The position numbers and the translations under genes were made by a program. Under the pieces are notes generated by a model. The model was not told the origin of the DNA, ran no database searches, and worked only from the letters and a program-made list of their open reading frames with translations. A stretch of 64,000 nucleotides of DNA from Lewinellaceae bacterium. Lineage in GTDB: Bacteria > Bacteroidota > Bacteroidia > Chitinophagales > Saprospiraceae. The stretch covers positions 23,865-87,864 of the forward strand of contig JACJYC010000024.1 in assembly GCA_020636325.1 (NCBI GenBank). The letters run 5' to 3'. Positions 25,973 through 34,932 of the stretch are shown here, in pieces (position 1 is the stretch's first letter; each line of letters starts with the position of its first letter).

Positions 25973-26539
25973 ATGGAACCTGAAATATTCATCAACCTGC
26001 AACGCCGTGTAAATCAATACAAAGAGGTATTGGCGAATACGGTAGAATATCGGGAAATCTGGCTGGCCAGCCTCCGGCAGCGGATCGTCGATACCCTCGA
26101 AGCTGTAATCAACGGCGTCGGCCTGGAAGCTGAGGTAGAGGTTCGCTCCGAAATGGATAACCTGGAAGCGGTAGTACTTTCGCTTGGCGCTATGAAAAGC
26201 GGTATGGCGGAAAGGGTGAATGAATCGGTCCGCCGGGATCTGGTGAAATACAACGGCGCGCTTGTTTATCAGCAACTGTTCAACGGTAAGGTGATCGTCC
26301 TGATCAATTACCCCTATATCGAGAATTACGGCCAGCCCCGCCCACCCAAAACTATTGCCATTTACCGGCCGGAAGAGCTTCGCGAACCTTATTTTATCCG
26401 CCACCTGGAGGAATTCATCCAGGAAGTCACCAATTGGGAAGATTTCGACGATGACGAACCCAACCAACGGATCGGTTTCCATTTCAATTTCCCATCAGGC
26501 GGAGAACCCGATGCCGACACCCCCACCGACAAAACCTGA
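25973..26539 (+). CDS. Conserved hypothetical protein
   Basis: A 188-residue cytoplasmic-looking protein with no signal peptide or membrane segment. It is rich in E, N and hydrophobic residues, with a helical N-terminal half and a beta-like middle (GKVIVLINYPYIENYG). The tail is acidic (NWEDFDDDEPNQR). No family was recognised. It follows pdxH by 28 bp and is probably cotranscribed with it. Its stop codon directly precedes a CTCTCACC-type array. Confidence 0.7.
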   Translation: MEPEIFINLQRRVNQYKEVLANTVEYREIWLASLRQRIVDTLEAVINGVGLEAEVEVRSEMDNLEAVVLSLGAMKSGMAERVNESVRRDLVKYNGALVYQQLFNGKVIVLINYPYIENYGQPRPPKTIAIYRPEELREPYFIRHLEEFIQEVTNWEDFDDDEPNQRIGFHFNFPSGGEPDADTPTDKT

Positions 26540-26690
26540 CGCCCCTCTCTCCCTCTCACCCTCCCATCCGCCGAAGCCTCCGGACGACTAAGTCGCCTAT
26601 GGCAGACGGAGCAGGCGAAGGCGGGCTCTCACCCTCTCACCCTCTCACCCTCTCACCCTCTCTCTCACCCCCCTCCCCTCACCATCCCAA
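26540..26690. repeat. CTCTCACC array with degenerate hairpin, spanning a gene end
   Basis: A short-word array between convergent genes, interrupted by a CCGCCGAAGCC...GGCGAAGGCGG type segment at about 26570-26627. The array runs into the acetyltransferase and provides its stop codon and its last residues (RGGG). Confidence 0.8.
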
Positions 26691-27132
26691 TATGCGGTAT
26701 GCCGTCCTCCAGATATTCCTCCCCGACCGTCTTGAATCCGAAGGACGCATAAAATCCGATGAGGTAGGCTTGTGCGGAGATCTTAACGGGGGCCTTCCCG
26801 TACAGGCTTTCGATATAAGCTACCGATTCGGCCATCAGTTCCCTCCCGTACCCGAACCGGCGCGCCTCCGGGGCAGTAACCACCCTGCCGATGGAAACGT
26901 ACCCTTCGTAGGATAATCCGGGCGGGATGATCCTGGCGTAGGCCCAAAGCCTGCCGTCGGGATGATACCCCAGGATATGATGGCAAAGCAGGTCTTTGCC
27001 GTCGGCATCCAGGTAGGCGCACGCCTGTTCGACCACAAAAACCTCCTGGCGCAGGGTCATGATCTGATACAGCCTGCCGGCATCCAGCAAATCAAAAGGG
27101 AGGCATTGAAATCGGAGTGCCGGTCGTTTCAT
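26665..27132 (-). CDS. ElaA-like GNAT acetyltransferase
   Basis: A 155-residue GNAT protein. ElaA-type features are YQIMTLRQEVFVVEQACAY near the N-terminus, ILGYHPDGRLWAYARIIPPG, and the acetyl-CoA loop IGRVVTAPEARRFGYGRELM (about 85-104), then FYASFGFKTVGEEYLEDGIPH. The substrate is unknown. The ATG at 27132 lies two bases after the stop of the DUF5723 gene upstream, so the genes are coupled. The final residues RGGG and the stop come from an intergenic array. Confidence 0.87.
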   Translation of the reverse strand: MKRPALRFQCLPFDLLDAGRLYQIMTLRQEVFVVEQACAYLDADGKDLLCHHILGYHPDGRLWAYARIIPPGLSYEGYVSIGRVVTAPEARRFGYGRELMAESVAYIESLYGKAPVKISAQAYLIGFYASFGFKTVGEEYLEDGIPHIGMVRGGG

Positions 27133-27134
27133 GG

Positions 27135-28595
27135 TCAAAAGCGGTAACAGGGAATATTCTTGCCTCTTTTTCCGATTTTCCGGCTTCGGCCCCCTGAATT
27201 TCCCTTGCTTTCGCCGGGGAAGGGCGGCACTTTGACGGCAAAATAGAAATCGGCGCCGTTGAATTTGCTGCGGGTGAGCGTTCCGCCGATCTTGTCGGTT
27301 CCGATGACGATGAAGCCCAGCCGGGCTGCCAGGCCGATGCGTACCTGCTGCCAATTGTAGAGCGATACCGGCAAGCTCAGGCTGCCCCAGCGGTGTTCAA
27401 ACCTTGGGGTTACGGCCAGCATGCTGCCCCGCGTGATGGCTGCTTCCTTGAACGGCGCCGGCTGGACCAGCATGCCGTTGACATAAAAAAGTTCGTTCAC
27501 CTTCACGTCAGCCTGCAGGGCCAGCCGGGTGGGTAATTTCAATTCAAAGGAATTGGCCTGAAAAGAGGCCAGCGAATCGCCGAGGATCTGCCGGCTGAAG
27601 GTGCGGACGATCTGGTCGAACTCTTCGACCGACTCGAATTTCCGATAATCCTGCCAGCTCAGCACCCGTTCGCCCTCGGCTTTGGCCAGGTGTTCCTGGG
27701 CGCCTTTGTCGAATCTGATCCGGCCGATATCGAGGACGGACAAGCCGAACTGGCAAAGGTAATTTTCACCGTCCTCATCGATGGTGTACACCATGCCAAG
27801 GTCGATCCCGAAGCCGGAGCCGCTGACTTTCGGGTTCCATGCTTCGTTTTGGTAGGCGTTTTCGGTAAAACCGAAGGCCAGGTTGGGCGAAATGCCGCTG
27901 ACGGAATTTTCGGGTAATTTGGACACCGACATCGTTGAGCGGCTGTCAAAATAGGCGCCTTCGTATCCGGCGAGGTGTTTGGCGGTAAACCCCAGTCCTA
28001 ATCTGCCGTTGGCGGTGTAGGTTGTGAACACATAATTCAAACCGACCTCCGTAAAGCCCGCCGCCCCGGAATGAAAGTCTTTCACCGGGAACGGGTCGAA
28101 TTCAGCCCGGTTGAACCAGGGATAATAGCTCAGTTCGTTTTCCACACCGAATCCGCTGGCGACAAGCCGGAATGCGGTCATCAGGCCCAATGCATGCCGG
28201 TCGTTCAACCGGACAAAAAAGGACGGGCCTTCGATGGCTGCGTTGGCAAAGGCGAACCGGTTTCGGCGGTCGTCGTAAAAATCGATGACGACCTGATCCG
28301 GCCGGACCACATCATCGGCTTCCAGCAACGGCCTTGCGACCAGGTCATCCTGGTTGGCGACACTGAGGAGATCCCTGAGGTTGGACTTTTCCGCAAAGGC
28401 GTAATTATTGCCGAAAAAGATGCCGCCGCCGAATAGCTGCACATCCCATCGGAGCGGGGAGGCGGCATAGGAAGCCGGATTCAGCCGGATGCCGCTGATG
28501 CCCGCATACCTTTCAAGGCGCCAGCCCAATTGTTCCTGGCCCCACAATTGTACGACGAAGAATAAACACAGGGGTATGACACTAAAACGCTTCAT
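27135..28595 (-). CDS. DUF5723-family outer-membrane-type protein
   Basis: A 486-residue protein with a signal peptide (about 1-19, LWGQ). The body matches DUF5723: an N-terminal LERYAGISGIRLNPAS motif, a long series of amphipathic strands, and FGIDLGMVYTIDEDG near the middle. Predicted to be an outer-membrane barrel related to the PorP/SprF and FadL-like groups; function unknown. The start at 28595 (MKRFSV) gives a standard signal peptide. The C-terminus is basic (GRSRKIGKRGKN). Confidence 0.8.
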   Translation of the reverse strand: MKRFSVIPLCLFFVVQLWGQEQLGWRLERYAGISGIRLNPASYAASPLRWDVQLFGGGIFFGNNYAFAEKSNLRDLLSVANQDDLVARPLLEADDVVRPDQVVIDFYDDRRNRFAFANAAIEGPSFFVRLNDRHALGLMTAFRLVASGFGVENELSYYPWFNRAEFDPFPVKDFHSGAAGFTEVGLNYVFTTYTANGRLGLGFTAKHLAGYEGAYFDSRSTMSVSKLPENSVSGISPNLAFGFTENAYQNEAWNPKVSGSGFGIDLGMVYTIDEDGENYLCQFGLSVLDIGRIRFDKGAQEHLAKAEGERVLSWQDYRKFESVEEFDQIVRTFSRQILGDSLASFQANSFELKLPTRLALQADVKVNELFYVNGMLVQPAPFKEAAITRGSMLAVTPRFEHRWGSLSLPVSLYNWQQVRIGLAARLGFIVIGTDKIGGTLTRSKFNGADFYFAVKVPPFPGESKGNSGGRSRKIGKRGKNIPCYRF

Positions 28596-28674
28596 GATAA
28601 GTAGAATAATAGTTGCAAAATCGGGCTGATCCCGGTAGCTGATATTCAATTGGGGTGCCATGCTAATCAATAGA

Positions 28675-28709
28675 AACAGGCAATCGGATGGCTTGCCTGT
28701 TTTTCAAGC
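28675..28709. terminator. Bidirectional hairpin terminator
   Basis: AACAGGCAA and TTGCCTGTT form a 9-bp stem around a 9-base loop, with TTTTT on the plus strand and a weaker T run on the minus strand. It lies downstream of the bactofilin-atpZ cluster. Confidence 0.6.
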
Positions 28710-28817
28710 GTGTCGTTTTCCCACAGTGTGAAGGCGAGTAGTCAAACCCTGGTCCAAAACCGGCTTGCGAACAGTTGCGCTGCGCACAGGGCCGCCTTTG
28801 CGGGCGTGGTTGTTGTG

Positions 28818-29213
28818 TCAGGGTTTATTGCTGATCGACATCTTTCCAAGCCTGGAAAGGAAGTAGACCTCAAAAATAGTATAAAAAAAATAAACCCCCA
28901 GAAAGGGCAGAATAAATAATTTGGAAGCGGGGTTGAAAATCTTCATGTACCCGAATAATATTCCGAGCGCCAGCATCATCTTCAGCATGGTAAATCCCAT
29001 GACCACGGTGGTAAACAGGGTTTTATCCGGGCTTTTGGCGGCGCGGTAGCCGATATGATAAATGGCTGCCGACAGCGCAACGAAGAGCCCCAGGCTGATC
29101 CAGGCCAGGTCTGAAAAAGATTGCAGCGATTCCATTTGCCGGCTGCCGATGATGAGCAGTGCGGTAAAGGCAGACAAAAAGCTGAGTTGCAGGTAAAAAT
29201 TTTTTGCCGGCAT
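28818..29213 (-). CDS. Four-helix membrane protein in an AtpI-like position
   Basis: A 131-residue protein with four hydrophobic helices (about 10-25, 34-53, 64-84, 93-112) and basic loops. Its ATG overlaps the atpZ stop (TAATG). In Bacteroidota a small membrane protein of this kind commonly sits between atpZ and atpB and may help assemble the ATP synthase rotor or membrane sector. That role is inferred from position only, and atpB is not downstream here. Confidence 0.6.
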   Translation of the reverse strand: MPAKNFYLQLSFLSAFTALLIIGSRQMESLQSFSDLAWISLGLFVALSAAIYHIGYRAAKSPDKTLFTTVVMGFTMLKMMLALGILFGYMKIFNPASKLFILPFLGVYFFYTIFEVYFLSRLGKMSISNKP

Positions 29214-29479
29214 TATTTTTTGGTCATGAAATCCTTAAGGGTTAAATAGAGCGCTGCGAATACGGCCAATAAGGAAAGGATTGCGGTGAAGACTTTGCCG
29301 GTTTGGAAGTGCTCGTCCAGTTTTACGCCCAGAAAAGCGCCGGCCAGTATGATCAACCCCATTTGAACGGCCATGCCGGAATACTTCAAGTAACCTTGAG
29401 CATTCCGGCCGGCATCTCCGTTTCTTTCATCCGGGAGTTGCTGATCTTCCTTATTTGGCTTCGGCAACTTTTCCGGCAT
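29213..29479 (-). CDS. atpZ: AtpZ/AtpI-family protein
   Basis: An 88-residue protein: a charged N-terminus, then two transmembrane helices (about 30-50 and 60-80) carrying the family pattern YSGMAVQMGLIILAGAFLGVKLD. AtpZ proteins precede the F-type ATP synthase operon and are linked to c-ring assembly or ion uptake. The start at 29479 overlaps the bactofilin end by 29 bases. The expected atpBEFHAG genes do not follow. Confidence 0.75.
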   Translation of the reverse strand: MPEKLPKPNKEDQQLPDERNGDAGRNAQGYLKYSGMAVQMGLIILAGAFLGVKLDEHFQTGKVFTAILSLLAVFAALYLTLKDFMTKK

Positions 29480-29936
29480 TGGAAGAAGAGCTTGAAGGAT
29501 TGCTTTCTTTTTTGAATCCGGAACCGGACAGGACGCTCTTTCCTTCACCCATGGTGCAGGCGACATTGAAAACAGCGCCGGATTGGACGATCAATTTGTT
29601 GGTGGTGACATCGCCGCTCACGGCGGCGCTTTCACGGATATTCAGCAATTCGGCTACCTGGATCACGCCTTCGAATTTGCCTTCGATGACGGCGTTCTGG
29701 CAGCGAATTTCGCCTTCAACAAAGCCGGTGGGGCCGATAATGACCTTGGCATCGCAAAAGAGTTTTCCTTTGATGTTGCCGTCCACCCGGAAATCCGTTT
29801 TGCAATGCACGGACCCCTCAACCATGGTTCCCTGAACCAGGCTGTTCAAAGCGTGTGTAGTTGACGCCGGCAGAACGGAGCCGTTCTTGCTTTTGTTGGC
29901 GCTCTCTTTTGTAGTTTCTTTCCCAAACATATCCAT
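29451..29936 (-). CDS. Bactofilin family cytoskeletal protein
   Basis: A 161-residue polymer-forming protein. The central bactofilin beta-helix spans about 30-130, with repeating hydrophobic-glycine turns (VQGTMVEGSVHCKTDFRVDG, NIKGKLFCDAKVIIG, GFVEGEIRCQNAVIEGKFEG). It is flanked by a short polar N-terminus and a serine-rich tail. Bactofilins polymerise without nucleotides and organise cell shape or envelope machinery. Bactofilin followed by atpZ is a recurring order in Bacteroidota. Confidence 0.9.
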   Translation of the reverse strand: MDMFGKETTKESANKSKNGSVLPASTTHALNSLVQGTMVEGSVHCKTDFRVDGNIKGKLFCDAKVIIGPTGFVEGEIRCQNAVIEGKFEGVIQVAELLNIRESAAVSGDVTTNKLIVQSGAVFNVACTMGEGKSVLSGSGFKKESNPSSSSSNAGKVAEAK

Positions 29937-30131
29937 TTGTTTTAGTTGGCGCAAAGGGGATAACAACGCCGTTATTCACTTATATGCCGGTTAAAACGGC
30001 TCAACAATGTTACGTATTTTCTGCGAACGGTGCAAATTTCCGAAAAATTCCCGGGGATTAAAAAGATGTGAGCTGTTTGGGTTGCCGGATAGGCTTGCAG
30101 CGGAGAGGAAACCGCTCGGGGAGAAATGGAA

Positions 30132-30200
30132 CAGCCGGCAGTCAGGTGCAGGAGGCGGGCCTGGGTCGGCCCCGTATTTCCTGCCGGAAACTGCCGGCTG
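30132..30200. repeat. Inverted repeat downstream of porP
   Basis: An 11-bp perfect stem (CAGCCGGCAGT at 30132-30142 with its complement at 30190-30200) around a 47-base loop, eight bases beyond the porP stop. No T run, so terminator function is uncertain. Confidence 0.5.
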
Positions 30201-30208
30201 CGAGGTGA

Positions 30209-31258
30209 TCAGAAGTTGGGGCAGTAGACCCCGCGGCGAACAGGGCCGCATATCTTGTAAGTGAGTGCAAATTCAAAACCGCCGTTGGCGTTGCTGGCAG
30301 GGCGAAGCGGCGACACGTTGATGTCGTAGCTGAAGCCGATGCTGAAGCTGTCATAATCAAACCGGGTGGACAGGATGGCTGCATCCGTCAACACGCCGGA
30401 TTCGATCTTGTTGGAGATCCGGGTCCACAAGCCGAGCTGGAAAGCCTGATAGTTGAATTTCGACTTGTTGAGCAGGAATTTGAAGCTCGTACCCGCGTTG
30501 ACCTGGAAAGACGGCCCCTGGCTCATGACGATCACGCCCGGCACGAGGCCGAACTTGTTGCCCGCCAGGAATTCACCGCCGGCATGAAAGGTGAACCGGC
30601 TGTAGAGGTCGTCCACACCGTCGCTGCTGAAGGACTGGTTGGCCCGGTTAAGGTGGTGGAAAGAACCGCCGAAGTAAAGGCTGTTGTCTTCGTCAAACAC
30701 CATGAACCACAGCAAGCCGGCTGCCAGGTCGGCAAAGAGGAAATTGTCCCGGTCAAAGTTTTCCATGGTCGGCAGGTTGGGGTCGTATCCGCCCCGGCCG
30801 TCGTGTTGGGTCCCCCAGCGAAGGTTGAGGAAGTCGATGCTGCGCTGGGCTACGCCTGCTTCGGCGCCTACGACGAGGTAATTGGCGTCTGTCCGGCCGC
30901 CGCCCATCCGCTTGCTGTATGCCATGGACAATTTACCGGTAAGGGTGGCGAAATTGGCTTCCCCGGCACGGTCGCCCCAAAAAGTCCCGCCTACGCCGAA
31001 ATAATCATAACGACCGACCGGAAGGCGCTGGTCATAGGATACGGAATAGGTACTGAACGCATTGTTCCGCAGGACGCTGGCCCACTGGTTGCGATAATTG
31101 GCCGTCAGTCGGATATTGCAGTTCATCACGCCGGTCATAGCCGGGTTGAGATTGAGCGGCGACAGATAGAACTGCGAAAAATGGATGTCTTGACCGTGCA
31201 AGCCTGTAAGGAACAAAGCCAGCGCGCAAGTCATCATCAGGGACTTGAAATTTTTCAT
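30209..31258 (-). CDS. PorP/SprF family T9SS membrane protein
   Basis: A 349-residue outer-membrane protein with a signal peptide (about 1-21, GLHGQ). The diagnostic start of the mature protein is present: HFSQFYLSPLNLNPAMTG, then NYRNQWASV and a YSVSYDQRLP strand. PorP/SprF proteins are barrels that accompany type IX secretion and often act with a specific large cargo or CHU_C-domain protein. No such partner is adjacent; the nearest cargo gene is at 39.9 kb. The ATG at 31258 is preferred to an upstream TTG. Confidence 0.92.
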   Translation of the reverse strand: MKNFKSLMMTCALALFLTGLHGQDIHFSQFYLSPLNLNPAMTGVMNCNIRLTANYRNQWASVLRNNAFSTYSVSYDQRLPVGRYDYFGVGGTFWGDRAGEANFATLTGKLSMAYSKRMGGGRTDANYLVVGAEAGVAQRSIDFLNLRWGTQHDGRGGYDPNLPTMENFDRDNFLFADLAAGLLWFMVFDEDNSLYFGGSFHHLNRANQSFSSDGVDDLYSRFTFHAGGEFLAGNKFGLVPGVIVMSQGPSFQVNAGTSFKFLLNKSKFNYQAFQLGLWTRISNKIESGVLTDAAILSTRFDYDSFSIGFSYDINVSPLRPASNANGGFEFALTYKICGPVRRGVYCPNF

Positions 31259-31883
31259 AATGTTGGTAAAATTGCTTGACAAACAAAACAGTTTTTACGA
31301 GCCACAAGTATACAGAATCCCGTTCATATGGCCTGTATAAATTTATTGTAAATGACAAAAGGCTGCCAAAAGGCGCAGATGCAATGAAAAGGGTGTCTTT
31401 TAAGAGTAGTTAACTTTAACTGAGATGCGGGCATTCGCTAAAACGCTGCTTGGAGAGGAATTATTTTCCCGGCTCAAAGATAATGGATGTCCTTTAAATG
31501 GACAATATCCCGGCTTAAAATAATAACGCCAGGCGCTATTTTCCTGCAATGCCCGCTCGATGAAACGAGCGCAAAATTGAAAAGTATCCGGTTGCCAGGT
31601 TTTCAGTCGTAAGCCGTAAGCCGTTAAGTCGTAAGTGGTTGACAACCGCATCCTCCGTAGGTCTTAGCTCCCAAGAGCGGCGGCGGCCAGCATCCAGCAT
31701 CCAGCATCCAGCAACCAGCATCCCCCGTCCGCCATAGTTCCCCAAGAGCGAAGGCGGGCAGCATCCAGCATCCAGCATCAAACATCCAGCATCCAGCATC
31801 CCCCGTCCGCCATAGCTCCCCAAGAGCGAAGGCGGGCAGCATCAAACATCCAGCATCAAACATCCAGCAACCAGCATCCAGCA
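31259..31883. repeat. porP leader region and CCAGCATCC arrays
   Basis: Positions 31259-31600 hold no gene but include TATCTTTG on the minus strand at 31475-31482, with ATTG 20 bp upstream, as a candidate porP promoter with a roughly 210-base leader, plus hairpins GTCC...GGAC and GCTCG...CGAGC. From 31605 there is a GTCGTAAG word array, then CCAGCATCCAGCATC arrays with two hairpin modules (about 31730-31760 and 31806-31836), ending at the protease stop codon. Confidence 0.75.
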
Positions 31884-32978
31884 TCACCCCTCCTCTCCCT
31901 CCTCAAACTTCCACTTCGCGCCATACTCCTCCACCAGGATATTGTCGTAGTGGTCGGCTTTTTCGAACAGGTTTTTGAACAGCAGCAGGCCGGTTTCCAC
32001 GTTCAGGTACCGGTCGAAGATGAGCAGGGAAAGGATGATGTCCTGTTCCTTGACGCTGAAGGTGAGGCCTTCGAGGTCGTAATTTTGCCGGAGCAGGAAT
32101 TCATAGATCGGGCCGATATTTTCCTGCGGCAGGGTGCAAAGGTAGGCGTCGCCGGTGATCAGGCCGGTCCGCTCGTGGTAGGCGATGAAGATCCGCGCGC
32201 TGCCCTGGCGGATTTCCCAGGTGTCGGAACCCCGGCGGGAGAGTTTGACATCGTGCCCCGCTTCGGCCAGCATCCCTTCGATGGTGGCGGCAATGCCGAT
32301 GGGTTCGTATTCCTCCACCTGACTGGGCAAATGGATCATGGAGCCGCAATGGGGGCAATAGCTGCCGTCGGCTTTGTCTTCAAAAACGATATTGGAGCAC
32401 GAGCGGCAGCGGGTTGCCGTTTTTCCGGTAAAGGCGCCGAATTGATCCAGCGTCAGGGCCAGGTATTTTGCAGGCAATGAAAAACCTGTATTGTTGCCTT
32501 CTTTGACAATAAAGGTATTGACCCCGATGACATTGCCTTCCTTGTTGACCAGCGGACCGCCGCTGTTGCCCGGATTAAGGGCGGCGTCATTCAGGTAATA
32601 CTGGATATCGTTGATCTCGTGGGATACGTTGGAAATGATCCCCAGCGTGGTGGTGAATTTCAGGCCGAACGGGTGGCCGATGGCCAGAATGGGATCCCCC
32701 TCAACGACCGTCGTTTTATTTTCCAGTTGAATCTCAGGCAATTCGATTCCGGGAGGGACTTCCAGAAAAGCCAGGTCGAACCGCGGATCGCTGTAAATGA
32801 CGCGGGCCAGCGTCTTTGGGAACAACCTCCCTTTGATAACGACTTCCCGGTTGCCGGAAACGACGTGGTCGTTGGTGACGATCAGGTTAGGGCCTTTCAG
32901 GTAAAAACCCGTTCCGAGGCTGGCAGGGGTAGCGATTTGAATGATGACGTCGCGGTAGCGGTCAATTACTTGCTTCAT
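31884..32978 (-). CDS. Cytoplasmic trypsin-like protease with zinc ribbon and YbjN-like domain
   Basis: A 364-residue protein without a signal peptide. An S1C/HtrA-like trypsin domain covers 1-180 with a complete triad: His38 (TNDHVV), Asp69 (RFDLAF) and Ser139 (NPGNSGGP). It is followed by a four-cysteine zinc ribbon (Cys191, Cys194, Cys208, Cys211) in place of a PDZ domain. The C-terminal 130 residues look like a YbjN or secretion-chaperone-like fold. HtrA proteases are normally periplasmic, so this layout suggests an internal protease whose ribbon and YbjN part select clients. The stop codon TGA is formed by the first word of the downstream array. Confidence 0.78.
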   Translation of the reverse strand: MKQVIDRYRDVIIQIATPASLGTGFYLKGPNLIVTNDHVVSGNREVVIKGRLFPKTLARVIYSDPRFDLAFLEVPPGIELPEIQLENKTTVVEGDPILAIGHPFGLKFTTTLGIISNVSHEINDIQYYLNDAALNPGNSGGPLVNKEGNVIGVNTFIVKEGNNTGFSLPAKYLALTLDQFGAFTGKTATRCRSCSNIVFEDKADGSYCPHCGSMIHLPSQVEEYEPIGIAATIEGMLAEAGHDVKLSRRGSDTWEIRQGSARIFIAYHERTGLITGDAYLCTLPQENIGPIYEFLLRQNYDLEGLTFSVKEQDIILSLLIFDRYLNVETGLLLFKNLFEKADHYDNILVEEYGAKWKFEEGEEG

Positions 32979-33116
32979 TATTCGGTAGCCCGGTTAAAGA
33001 TATTTTCCCTGGTAGGGTCAGGCAGGGCAAAAATAAATTTTTAAGGCGGATTAAAGGGTAAGTTTGACCGAAAAAATGAAGAATGGCGGCGCTTGTCCCG
33101 AATCACCTGAACAACT

Positions 33117-33908
33117 TCAACGTTCCAGCTTTTTTCGGATCCCGTTGAAATAGGCCGGAGCGCCCAGCAACCGGCTGCCGTACCAGGAGAAATATTCGCC
33201 GTCCACCAGCAGAATGGATGCTCCCGGGCAGTGATCGCGGATTTCTTCGAAGTGCTTTTCCCGGAAAGGGTAGGGTTCCGAAGATAAAAATACGGCATCG
33301 GGAGCGGCGTCCTGAAGGTCGGTTCCGCTGATTTCCGGATACCGCATACGGTTTTTGAACGCATTGTCAAACCCCGCCAGCCTAAGCATCTCATCAATAA
33401 AGGTATCGGCGGCAGCGGCCATAAAAGGGCTGCGCCAGATCAGGTAAGCCACCTTCATGCGGTTGAATTCCGGAAAATCAAGGCGGGCAAACGCTTCACC
33501 GATCCGACCTGCCAGATCAAGGGCTTCGGCTTCTCTTCCTGTTATGGCCCCGATACTGCGGATCATGTTCAGCGCGTCGGGCAGGCGCCTTATATCGCTC
33601 ATCCAGACAGGGTATTTCCCCATCAGGGCCTCGATCTGCTCCCGGTCGTTTTCCTCCTTGTTGCCGATGATGAGGTCCGGATCCAGTTCGGCTATCCGGT
33701 CCAGATGGAGCTGTTTGGTACCCCCGATCCGCCGCTTGCTGCGAAACCATTTTTCCGGATGAACGCAAAATTTGGTGATCCCCGCCACCTCGTCGTCCAA
33801 CCCCAGATCCGCCAGCAATTCCGTCTGGCTGGGCACCAGGGAAACGATCCTTTCCGGTCGCTCCGGAATCGGGATTCGGCGGCCCATCTGATCTGTGAAA
33901 ACTGGCAT
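33117..33908 (-). CDS. BtuF-like helical-backbone metal receptor
   Basis: A 263-residue protein of the cobalamin/haem/iron-siderophore binding fold: RPERIVSLVPSQTELLADLGL near the start, then VGITKFCVHP-like and DPDLIIGNKEEND segments, a long backbone helix and SGTDLQDAAPDAVFLSSEPYPF. No signal peptide or lipobox is visible with the ATG at 33908, unlike typical BtuF. The longer frame upstream is repeat DNA. It may be a cytoplasmic relative or have a mis-set start. Neighbours give no transporter genes. Confidence 0.82.
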   Translation of the reverse strand: MPVFTDQMGRRIPIPERPERIVSLVPSQTELLADLGLDDEVAGITKFCVHPEKWFRSKRRIGGTKQLHLDRIAELDPDLIIGNKEENDREQIEALMGKYPVWMSDIRRLPDALNMIRSIGAITGREAEALDLAGRIGEAFARLDFPEFNRMKVAYLIWRSPFMAAAADTFIDEMLRLAGFDNAFKNRMRYPEISGTDLQDAAPDAVFLSSEPYPFREKHFEEIRDHCPGASILLVDGEYFSWYGSRLLGAPAYFNGIRKKLER

Positions 33909-33974
33909 TTTGTGCGTAATAAATTGTAAGTAGGAGATCGGACTTCCGGTGGCGTTCAGCGAATCTTGAGCCCC

Positions 33975-34131
33975 CGACCTCCCCCGTCCGCCATAGCCCC
34001 AGGCGACGGCGGGCAGCCTCCACCACGCCTCAGCGTGGCAGTATCCAGTATCAAGTATCAAGTATCCAGTATCCAGCCTCCAGTATCCAGCCTCCAGTAT
34101 CCACCACGCCTCAGCGTGGCAGCCTCCAGCC
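33975..34131. repeat. CCAGTATCC array with hairpins at the paaC stop
   Basis: The hairpin module GCC-ATA-GCC-CCA-GGC-GAC-GGC at about 33990-34010 has a third form of inner stem (GCC/GGC). Two CCACGCCTCAGCGTGG hairpins lie near 34023-34038 and 34105-34120 within CCAGTATCCAG arrays. The array ends at the paaC stop codon. Confidence 0.8.
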
Positions 34132-34890
34132 TCACCACTCCAAACCCGGATACGCCCGCTGCAAAAACTGCATTTCCGCCAGAATATATCCCAGGTGTTC
34201 GGAATGGCGGCCTTGTTTGCCGCCGGATTGCATCCAGGTACCGGCTGGTATTTCGAGGGTGGCTTCGGTGAGGATGTCGCGGATATATTTTTCTACAGCC
34301 GGTTGAAGGCGTTCAAGGTGAGGGGAGATGCCCGCCTCTGCCATTTCCCGGTCGAGGTCATCGGGGTTCCACAATTCGCCGGCGTACGTCCAGAGGTCTT
34401 CAAGGGCTGTCTGCATGCGCGAACGGCTTTCTTCGGTACCGTCGCCGAGCCGGATGGTCCATTCCGAGCTGTATTTGCGGTGATAGGCGATTTCTTTCAG
34501 CGATTTTTCGGCGATGGCGCGGATCTGCAGGTCGCCGCTGTTGCAAAGATCCTCGTGGAGGGCGAAGTTCCAGGCGTCAAACAGGAATTGGCGGATGATG
34601 GTATGGGCAAAATCGCCGTTGGGTTGTTCGACCAGTAAGGCGTTGCGGAAGGCGCCGGCATCCCTCAGGAAAGCCAGGTCGTCCTCAGTTTGACCTTTGC
34701 CGGCTGTCTGGGCCGCATATTCCAGCCAAAGCCTGGCTTGTCCGATAAGGTCCAGCGCAATGTTGGTCAGGGCGATATCCTGTTCCAGCACAGGGCCGTG
34801 GCCGCACCATTCACCGAGCCGTTGCCCCAGGATGAGGGCATTGTCGCCCAATCGCAGCAGATAATCATATAAACGCGTAGATGGAACCAT
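34132..34890 (-). CDS. paaC: Phenylacetyl-CoA epoxidase structural subunit PaaC
   Basis: A 252-residue ferritin-like subunit that pairs with PaaA in ring-1,2-epoxidation of phenylacetyl-CoA. Features: LGDNALILGQRLGEWCGHGPVLEQDIALTNIALDLIGQ at the N-terminus, DDLAFLRD, and EIAYHRKYSSEWTIRLGDGTEESR. PaaC lacks the catalytic di-iron centre in the family. It is the third gene of a paaABC unit. No paaD or paaE follows. Confidence 0.93.
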   Translation of the reverse strand: MVPSTRLYDYLLRLGDNALILGQRLGEWCGHGPVLEQDIALTNIALDLIGQARLWLEYAAQTAGKGQTEDDLAFLRDAGAFRNALLVEQPNGDFAHTIIRQFLFDAWNFALHEDLCNSGDLQIRAIAEKSLKEIAYHRKYSSEWTIRLGDGTEESRSRMQTALEDLWTYAGELWNPDDLDREMAEAGISPHLERLQPAVEKYIRDILTEATLEIPAGTWMQSGGKQGRHSEHLGYILAEMQFLQRAYPGLEW

Positions 34891-34932
34891 GCTGTTCGGT
34901 CTGAATATTATTCCAAACGGATCGCGGCGCCA

